Shown: piece by piece, positions 57,758-64,000 of the stretch | Numbering within the stretch: the stretch's first letter is position 1 | How the letters are laid out: each line of letters starts with the position of its first letter | Assembly (NCBI GenBank): GCA_016742095.1 | Contig: JACVCJ010000015.1 | Span: 33,066 to 97,065 of the forward strand | Direction: 5' to 3' | Origin: Bacteroidia bacterium | GTDB lineage: Bacteria > Bacteroidota > Bacteroidia > CAIKAF01 | Length of the DNA stretch: 64,000 bases | Notes under the pieces: model-generated | The model's database searches: none | The model's input: the letters and a program-made list of their open reading frames with translations, nothing else | What the model was told of the DNA's origin: nothing | Program-made: the position numbers and the translations under genes

Positions 57758-60700
57758 TTACTTTCCGTTGATGGTGAGGCGCGAGCCGTTGCTGTGTGCC
57801 GTGAACTCGGGCGCGTACATACACTGTGCGCTGGCCATGCCGCCCATAAAGGCGCCGTTGTGCGTTACGCGTGCGTAGTAGCTGAATACATAGGTTCCGC
57901 GCGGAATAAAGGACACAAAGAAGTGCGTGGCGGCGTCGCGGGTGCTTTCGTAGTAAGAAAGTCCGTCCTGGTAGCGGTAGCTGCTGAACACGTTCTCCGG
58001 CTCCAGGCCGGCGGCCCGGCGGTCTTTGATGTGTACATATTCCAGCGGCCGGTCGGTGGTGAACACCAGGCGGATGAGTACGCGGTCGCCCGGTTTCAGG
58101 GCGGTTTTATCCGTGATCTGCTCCCCGGTGGCTCCGGCCGTACCCTGCACCTGTTTGAACATGTTGCGCTGTATGGTAAAGTTCTTGCCCGCGGCGCTTA
58201 CCTTGTCCATTTCTTCGGTATACTGCCAGTAGAGGGCTCCCCAGGCAGGTACAGCCGCATTTTGTGTAACCTGTACCGTACCCATGTCCGGTTTGATCTG
58301 TGCCGCCGGCCATTCCTTGCGGAAATAACCCGTTCCGGCTTCGGCTTTTTCGGCCGCCATATCGATCTTTTCCGTGCCGATGCTCAGTGCGCTCTGGCCT
58401 TCGGTAATGACCCAGTCCGTGCCTTTTTTCATGAGTGCGTATACCGCATCGGTCGTCGCCTTGGTGCTCTTCCAGTCATTGGTCTGTTTGTTCTTCAGCA
58501 GCCAGAGTTTCATTTCGTCCACGCTGGCGGCATCGTTCAGCACCTCGTCGAAAGCCTCAATCATCAGGGCCATTTCTTCTACGGGCTGCTCGTACCAGTA
58601 ATAACCGGCCAGCATGCCTTTCCAGTACATACCCAGTTCTTCGCTGTGTATGGCGCGGTTTTTCAGCGACAGCATAATGTCTTTGGCCTGTTTGGTATCT
58701 TTTACGCTACGCTGCAGGTACAGGGCCAGCATGGCCTGCTCCGGACGGCCGAGTTGTGTCCAGTTCTTACGGGCTTTTTCCAGCAGGAAGGCCATTACCT
58801 CCTTATTCGCTTCCGGAACGGCCGTTTCCGGGTAAAAACTGCGGGTATAGAGGAAATGCACGTACAGCGGCGAAATGGTCCATTCGTCGATCTGTTTCGG
58901 GCTCAGGTTCTTTTTAAGGCGTACGTAATCGGCGGCGACTTCCGCATCCAGGAAGCGGAGCGCGTTCTCTGCCATTTCATCGGCTTTGGGAGCGCTCTCT
59001 ACGCCCATCAGGTTCATTTTGCCCAGACCTGTTACAATATGCTGTGTAATGTAGCGGTCTTCGCGGCCGTTCTTAAACCAGGGCCATCCGCCGGACGGAA
59101 GCTGCATATTCCCCAGTTTGTTGAGGGCGCCGCGACGTTCGTTCTCCACACGGTTGATATCAAAGAGCAGGGCCAGGCGCTGTTTGCGTTCGCTTTCCGA
59201 TCTTGCTTCCTGTACCCAGGGGCTTTCTTCGAGCAGTACGTTCTTCAGGTCCTGATTCTTTTCCAGGGCCGATTGCAGCGCTGCGGGCTGGGCCGTTCTC
59301 CAGGCTTCGAATACCTGGCGGATCTCCGGACGGCTGTTCACGAGGTGTGCACCGATGCTGTTGGCGTAATAGCGCGCAAAGGTCTGCTCGGCACATTCGT
59401 AGGGGTATTCCATCAGGTAAGGCAGCGACTGTATAGCGTACCAGGCCGGGTTGGACGTAAATTCCAGCACCAGGCGTTCGCTGCGCAGCGTGGGCGACTT
59501 AAGGTCTTTGAGGCGGGCCAGCGTAAAGGTTTTGCTCTCTTTGCCGCGTACGCCGAAGGCCAGGGCCTCTGTAAGCAGTATGCGGGTGCTGAGTACGGAA
59601 CGTATGCCCTCTTCCCCGTCGCTGTGTGTGCCGGAGCTGGCTTTTACAATGTAGCGGATCAGCGAGGTCTGCTGCGGAATTTTCACCCGCCAGCTTACCT
59701 GTTCACTTTCCCCGGCTTTGATCTCGAAACTGCCTTTTTCTTCGCGCAGCAGGGCTTTGGCGCTTATGTCCTCGCCCGTGATGCCGTCGAACAGTTGCAG
59801 GCTGGCTTTACCGCCGAGTATGCCTTCGGTAAGGTTCACCACTTTGGCGCTGAAGCTCAGTTCGTCGCCTTCGTTAAAGAAACGCGGGGCAAAGGTGCTG
59901 ATCATCAGTTCTTTTTTGGCGATCACTTCTTCTGCCAGGCTGGCCGTCTGCAGGTCGGGCGTATGTGCCAGGCCCAGTATTTTCCAGCGGGTAAGACTTT
60001 CCGGGGCTTTAAAGCGTACGTTCACCTTACCGTCTGCACCCGGGTGCAATGCGGGGAAGAAGAACGCGGTCTCGTTGAAATTGCTGCGCGGTCCCTCTGC
60101 CTGGGCATCGTTATCCTTACCGCTCTGGTCTTCTGCCTTTTTTTGCTGCATATTACCTTCTGCCGGAACTTTATAATTACCGGTGGAAACTTCGTCCAGC
60201 ACCGCCTTTTCACTCTCTTCCTGATCGGCCTCGCGGCGGTTCCGGCTTTCGGAACGCATCGGCATCACCGGCACACCGGCGGCTACACCCCAACCGTAGC
60301 TGTACATCCGGTACGAATAGGTACTATACCCAAAGGTATTGATGTTGTAATATTCCGGTTTGGCCAGGTACGACTGCACATGACGGTATTTACGGATGGC
60401 CTGCTCCCGGGCCATTTCGTTCATGGGCGAGGAGGCATCGTCGTAATAATAGTCCATCCGGAAGAAATCGGCTGAAAATGCATTGGGGGCAAACGCGTCC
60501 AGGGAGGCATCGTACATGGCCAGCAGCACTTCGGGGTTAAACGGTTTGGATTTGTCGGTCTCCGTGTATTTATTCGGCGTAAGTTTCAGGGTCCACTCCT
60601 GCTCACTGCCCGGCAAAAAGGTCTTACGTATGGTTTCGAATTCCATCGTGAACTGTTTATTGCTGAACGGTACATACACCGGTATGGTCTGTGTGTAGAA

Positions 60701-63700
60701 GCGACCGGCGCTCACGGCCGTTACCGAAATGCTGAAGTTACCGCGGTAGCTTTCCGGCACGTCGAAACGGAGGCGTTGCTGCTCGCGGTTCAGGTTCAGT
60801 TCCATAAATTGCTGAGTGCGGTTCTTGTGCATCACGCGTATGTTCACCAGGGTATTGGGCGCGGCACTGCGCAGCAGGATCTCGGCTTTTTCGCCGGGTT
60901 CGGCCTGGGTTTTAATTTCCACTATATCGAACATCGGGCCGTATTTCAGTTCCCTTGGATCGTTGGCGGTAATTTCTATCGTTTGTTCTGCCTTTACCGC
61001 TTGTCCATAGCTATCCGTAGCCTTAAGCGTAACTTTATAAACGCCGGGGGCCGGTTTGCGCTCCAGGCTGTTCATGGCCAGTCCGTGGAAACTGCCGGTA
61101 TTGATCTTACCGTTGTATACGCTGTATTCCGTTTTCATTTTGGCCGGTACGTCTTCTTCGGCCCAGGCAAAATGCGGGAAGTGCTTCCGGAATACCGTTT
61201 CCGGGATCAGCACCGTGTCGGCTTTGCTCCAGAGGCGGGCCATTTTGCCGCCTGCCGGCTGCTCCAGTTTTACAATTTCTACGCTCACATCGGTGGCCTG
61301 TGCCTTGCCGGCCAGGTTCGAGGCCGTAATGTACAGCAGGGTATCGCTGTTCACATCTACGCTGGCCGGAACGTTCAGCTGCAGGTCCAGCGATCTGTAG
61401 GCAGCCTGCAGGTAGTATGTGGCACTGCGCGTTTCGCCCGCTTCGTCGGTAATATCGGCTACAATGCGATAGCTGAAGGTGGGATCGTTCTTTTTGTTCA
61501 CCGTAGGATCGGGGTCCAGGCTGAATTCCAGTTCAAAATTACCCGCTGCGTCCGTAGTACCTGTGCCCGCTACGATGCGTTTGGCCGGAATATTCGGCAT
61601 CCACCAGCACCAGCGCGGGAAAGAAGCCGTGCGTTCCACGTAATATACCACCTGCGCCTTGCCGATGCCGTAACCGGCCAGGGCTTTTGCATTCACCTTC
61701 AGTTTTACGTTTTCGCCCAGTTTGTAGCTTTTTTCCGGCGCCTCGATCTTCGTTTCAAAGGTCGGACGTTTGTATTCTTCTACACTCAGGCCGGTGGAAC
61801 CGTGATCCGTTTCCAGCGTGTAATTACCTGTAACACCCGACGATGGCAGGGTAAAACTACCCTCGATACTGCCGTATTCATTGGTTTCGAGGGTCTGCTG
61901 ACTTACTTCTTCGTAATTGGCGTCACGCAGGCTGATCCGTATCTTTTTACGTGCCAGGGCGCGGTTGGCAGCCGCATTGCCGCTGCTCAGGTAGTGTATG
62001 GCCTTAAAGAATACGGTCTGCCCCGGACGGTATATCTTGCGGTCGGTAAAAAACGCGATGGAAGCCTCGTCGGGCTGGCTGTACTCGTATCCCTTACCGG
62101 CGTAGATGTGCATGGGAATGTACATGGACTGCTTTTTATGAACGATCTCTACGGCCGAATAGGAATCATAACGGTCCGATGTTTCAAAAAGGACCCAGCC
62201 GTCTTTGCCGCTCGTACCTTCCTTATCTACCGTACTGGTGTTACGGCCGTTGCTCCAGCGCTGCTTGTAGAGACGCACTTTTGCTCCGGCCAGGGACTTA
62301 TGGTCTTTGTTGCTGAAGACCTTCATCATCAGTTTGCTTCCTTCGCGGCGGGTATAAAAACCGATATCGCTTACACTGAAGAGTGTATAGCTCAGCTGTT
62401 CGCTATCGTCATACTTACCACGGCCCGAAAGCTCCATGAGGTAAAGTCCGCCGCCCAGACCGGGCAGCATGATCTCTGCGCTCTGATCGCGGTATTCCCC
62501 GGAAAGCGGCAGGGCCTGCACAGTTTCATACGAAGCCGGCATACGCGCCAGTTCACGGCTGCGGGCGGTATCTCTCAGGTCTGCATTCCATTTGTCCCAG
62601 AATGCGGAACTCACGTTGATGATACGTATGTTCACCTTGTCCAGGTTGCGGTAGTTCAGCTTCAGCAACACGGCCGCTTCGGTCTGCTGCATCTGCTGCA
62701 TATTGCTGTTCAGTTCGGGGCTTTCTATTTCCTCGCGCATGGCGGCGGCCCGTGAACCGGCGTACGCACCCGGGTAGGCTTTTTCGATCTCTTTCAGCCG
62801 GGTAACGGCCTCTTTCAGTTTGTTTTTGCGGGTATCGTAGGGGTCTTCCTTCCGGTAGGCATTGCCTTCTTTAATGTCCAGCGCGGCCAGTTCCAGCAGC
62901 AGATCGGTATACACAAGGTTTTCGCGGTAGCTTTTCAGCTGGCGTTCCAGGGCGGCCCGGAACCACTGATCGGCTTTTTCGTCGGTAGCCATGCGGCGCA
63001 GGATCAGGATACGATGGTAGTCGGCATCGGCAAAGGCTTCTTTCTCTTTGCCGCGGTGCAGCTGCATAATATCTTTTACCAGGCCCAGCGTGCGGCGCAC
63101 CTTAGGATTGGTCTCCTTATCGATGTTCAGCGCCAGGAAGCTTTCCGGCGCGGCAAAGAACAGCGAGTCGTTCAGCCCGCTGCTGTACACGGGTACATCG
63201 TAATACCCGGCCGGTTCGGCATAATAGCTCAGGGCACGGAAGGCCAGCAGGTCGTACAGTGTAGGCCGTAACGGCTCGGTCTCTTTGTCACCCGTGAGTA
63301 TATAGGTGTATCGGCTTACCGGTATTTTAAGCAGTCCGGCGCTGTTTTCCACCGATCTCATGTACAGCGAGTCTATTTCCTTCGTAAAGCGCTCCAGGGT
63401 CCAGGTATCCATGTCTTCGGAGTCCTCGGTCACTTCCTTGCGTTGCGCCAGGTTATAAAGATCGGCCTGCATGCTTTCCTGCAATATGCGGGCCTGTATA
63501 CTGTACAGGATGTTCCACGTGGGGAAGGCAGCCAGTTCGGTCTGTTCCCGGAGCAGCTTCATAAATTTGGCGCGGCTGTCCTCTTCCAGTTCGTTCATGA
63601 ACTTACCCTTGTAGAACATGGCGCGTATAAGCTGCAGTTCGTTCTTTTCGGCGGCGGCTTTGCTGAAAAGTTCCTGCGTTTTTTTGTCGGCATCGCCGTA

Positions 63701-63883
63701 CATGCCCATTTTTTCAAGGCTGTCGATCTTTACCCACAACGAATCGTAGGGGCTGTTGTCATGTATTTTTTCCACAGGCAGGTTGTTTTGCTGAATGCTC
63801 CGTATGCCCCAGGCCGCGGCCGGAACAATGATACAGAGTGCGCCGAAGGCGCGAAAATTTTTAAAAAAGGTCGTTTTTGCCAT
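57758..63883 (-). CDS. Bacterial alpha-2-macroglobulin family protein with thioester motif
   Basis: This 2041-aa protein has an N-terminal signal/anchor helix (FGALCIIVPAAAWGI) without a lipobox, a long helical region of about 350 residues, macroglobulin-like (MG) domains including MG2 (SEDRKIYRPGQTVFFKAIHY), a bait-like stretch rich in Tyr, Asn, Gln and charged residues around 1170-1280, the A2M domain (TAFFFPALHPGADGKVNVRF, SLTRWKILGLAHT), and a thioester domain with the CxEQ motif at Cys1497 (YPYECAEQTFARYY) within an alpha/alpha toroid. A C-terminal receptor-like MG domain closes the protein. Such proteins trap proteases in the periplasm by cleavage of the bait and covalent thioester linkage. 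The usual partner PBP1C gene is not in view. Confidence 0.92.
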   Translation of the reverse strand: MAKTTFFKNFRAFGALCIIVPAAAWGIRSIQQNNLPVEKIHDNSPYDSLWVKIDSLEKMGMYGDADKKTQELFSKAAAEKNELQLIRAMFYKGKFMNELEEDSRAKFMKLLREQTELAAFPTWNILYSIQARILQESMQADLYNLAQRKEVTEDSEDMDTWTLERFTKEIDSLYMRSVENSAGLLKIPVSRYTYILTGDKETEPLRPTLYDLLAFRALSYYAEPAGYYDVPVYSSGLNDSLFFAAPESFLALNIDKETNPKVRRTLGLVKDIMQLHRGKEKEAFADADYHRILILRRMATDEKADQWFRAALERQLKSYRENLVYTDLLLELAALDIKEGNAYRKEDPYDTRKNKLKEAVTRLKEIEKAYPGAYAGSRAAAMREEIESPELNSNMQQMQQTEAAVLLKLNYRNLDKVNIRIINVSSAFWDKWNADLRDTARSRELARMPASYETVQALPLSGEYRDQSAEIMLPGLGGGLYLMELSGRGKYDDSEQLSYTLFSVSDIGFYTRREGSKLMMKVFSNKDHKSLAGAKVRLYKQRWSNGRNTSTVDKEGTSGKDGWVLFETSDRYDSYSAVEIVHKKQSMYIPMHIYAGKGYEYSQPDEASIAFFTDRKIYRPGQTVFFKAIHYLSSGNAAANRALARKKIRISLRDANYEEVSQQTLETNEYGSIEGSFTLPSSGVTGNYTLETDHGSTGLSVEEYKRPTFETKIEAPEKSYKLGENVKLKVNAKALAGYGIGKAQVVYYVERTASFPRWCWWMPNIPAKRIVAGTGTTDAAGNFELEFSLDPDPTVNKKNDPTFSYRIVADITDEAGETRSATYYLQAAYRSLDLQLNVPASVDVNSDTLLYITASNLAGKAQATDVSVEIVKLEQPAGGKMARLWSKADTVLIPETVFRKHFPHFAWAEEDVPAKMKTEYSVYNGKINTGSFHGLAMNSLERKPAPGVYKVTLKATDSYGQAVKAEQTIEITANDPRELKYGPMFDIVEIKTQAEPGEKAEILLRSAAPNTLVNIRVMHKNRTQQFMELNLNREQQRLRFDVPESYRGNFSISVTAVSAGRFYTQTIPVYVPFSNKQFTMEFETIRKTFLPGSEQEWTLKLTPNKYTETDKSKPFNPEVLLAMYDASLDAFAPNAFSADFFRMDYYYDDASSPMNEMAREQAIRKYRHVQSYLAKPEYYNINTFGYSTYSYRMYSYGWGVAAGVPVMPMRSESRNRREADQEESEKAVLDEVSTGNYKVPAEGNMQQKKAEDQSGKDNDAQAEGPRSNFNETAFFFPALHPGADGKVNVRFKAPESLTRWKILGLAHTPDLQTASLAEEVIAKKELMISTFAPRFFNEGDELSFSAKVVNLTEGILGGKASLQLFDGITGEDISAKALLREEKGSFEIKAGESEQVSWRVKIPQQTSLIRYIVKASSGTHSDGEEGIRSVLSTRILLTEALAFGVRGKESKTFTLARLKDLKSPTLRSERLVLEFTSNPAWYAIQSLPYLMEYPYECAEQTFARYYANSIGAHLVNSRPEIRQVFEAWRTAQPAALQSALEKNQDLKNVLLEESPWVQEARSESERKQRLALLFDINRVENERRGALNKLGNMQLPSGGWPWFKNGREDRYITQHIVTGLGKMNLMGVESAPKADEMAENALRFLDAEVAADYVRLKKNLSPKQIDEWTISPLYVHFLYTRSFYPETAVPEANKEVMAFLLEKARKNWTQLGRPEQAMLALYLQRSVKDTKQAKDIMLSLKNRAIHSEELGMYWKGMLAGYYWYEQPVEEMALMIEAFDEVLNDAASVDEMKLWLLKNKQTNDWKSTKATTDAVYALMKKGTDWVITEGQSALSIGTEKIDMAAEKAEAGTGYFRKEWPAAQIKPDMGTVQVTQNAAVPAWGALYWQYTEEMDKVSAAGKNFTIQRNMFKQVQGTAGATGEQITDKTALKPGDRVLIRLVFTTDRPLEYVHIKDRRAAGLEPENVFSSYRYQDGLSYYESTRDAATHFFVSFIPRGTYVFSYYARVTHNGAFMGGMASAQCMYAPEFTAHSNGSRLTINGK

Positions 63884-63926
63884 CGCTGTTACTTTATCTT
63901 AATAGGGTTTTACACACTGGAGGGTA

Positions 63927-63934
63927 CAAAGTTC
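63927..63934 (-). promoter_or_regulatory. GAACTTTG-type promoter box of the macroglobulin gene
   Basis: On the minus strand GAACTTTG stands 43 nt before the ATG at 63883, the same variant box as at other gene starts in the window. The remaining 66 nt to the window end hold no recognised gene. Confidence 0.45.
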
Positions 63935-64000
63935 AATTTTTTCGCGCGCCGGCCCCGGAATTTTGCTGTTTTTGTTATAAACCCCGGAACCATTAATAAC

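Noticed and set aside
57794..62755. Very long plus-strand open frames (about 893 and 659 codons) opposite the macroglobulin gene
   Set aside because: They are antisense shadows of a gene with strong codon bias. The translations are rich in His, Gln, Arg and Gly, show no domains or promoter, and the minus-strand gene has complete family motifs.
1..64000. Insertion sequences, prophage genes, integrases or attachment sites, including next to the tRNA-Ser gene
   Set aside because: No transposase, integrase or terminal inverted repeats were seen, and the sequence flanking the tRNA has ordinary host genes and no repeated tRNA 3' end that I could find.

Overview
The window looks like a chromosomal segment of a Bacteroidota bacterium, probably Chitinophagia/Saprospiria-like rather than a low-GC Flavobacterium, since the GC content is somewhat above half. 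The evidence is: secreted proteins ending in type IX secretion (T9SS) sorting domains, a CarboxypepD_reg/TonB-dependent receptor, an exbB-x-exbD-exbD operon, LytTR and DUF families typical of the phylum, and repeated -7 promoter boxes of the Bacteroidota type (TAnnTTTG) with few convincing Shine-Dalgarno sequences. There is no phage, IS element, CRISPR array or plasmid signature. Almost everything is ordinary, densely packed chromosome.

Layout. 1-2.4 kb: the end of a HigA-type antitoxin, an ECF sigma factor overlapping a 67-aa tail-anchored protein, and a secreted PQQ-type sugar dehydrogenase. 2.5-12.5 kb, all on the minus strand: an RND efflux operon (TolC, RND pump, adaptor), an alcohol dehydrogenase/aldo-keto reductase pair, and a two-component system. 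These three transcription units share one operator/promoter architecture. 12.5-19.1 kb: two small exported proteins built from one unnamed repeated domain, a CrtI-like FAD oxidoreductase, and a trifunctional MMPL-acyltransferase-methyltransferase. 19.2-24.5 kb (plus strand): GNAT, TatD, asparaginase, tRNA-Ser and the Exb energy-transduction operon. 24.5-33.2 kb (minus strand): sterol desaturase-like hydroxylase, prfB with its programmed frameshift, a T9SS protein and a TonB receptor under identical triple-repeat boxes, a UDP-glucuronate epimerase-like enzyme and a coiled-coil protein. 33.3-42.1 kb: two Crp/Fnr-type regulators, an AsmA-like protein, a giant T9SS subtilase and an SRPBCC protein behind a perfect FNR-type box. 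42.2-46.5 kb: a second two-component system with its own operator family and its outer-membrane/periplasmic targets. 46.5-64 kb: GNAT, DUF4403 lipoprotein, nadD, lamin-tail T9SS protein, feoAB, a diheme cytochrome, a TauE-like protein, DUF5777, LytTR, an alpha/beta hydrolase lipoprotein and a 2041-aa alpha-2-macroglobulin.

The most interesting content is regulatory. Two paralogous OmpR-family two-component systems each appear to control themselves and neighbouring genes through different 11-bp-period direct repeats (CTTCA and TTCCC). In all six promoters the second repeat starts exactly 16 nt before the -7 octamer. A third repeat family (TAACA, three copies, 25 nt to the -7 box) sits before the TonB receptor and the T9SS protein. 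Several regulator and housekeeping genes have their -7 box only 4-10 nt from the start codon, which suggests leaderless mRNAs. All of this was read by eye, without alignment or search tools.
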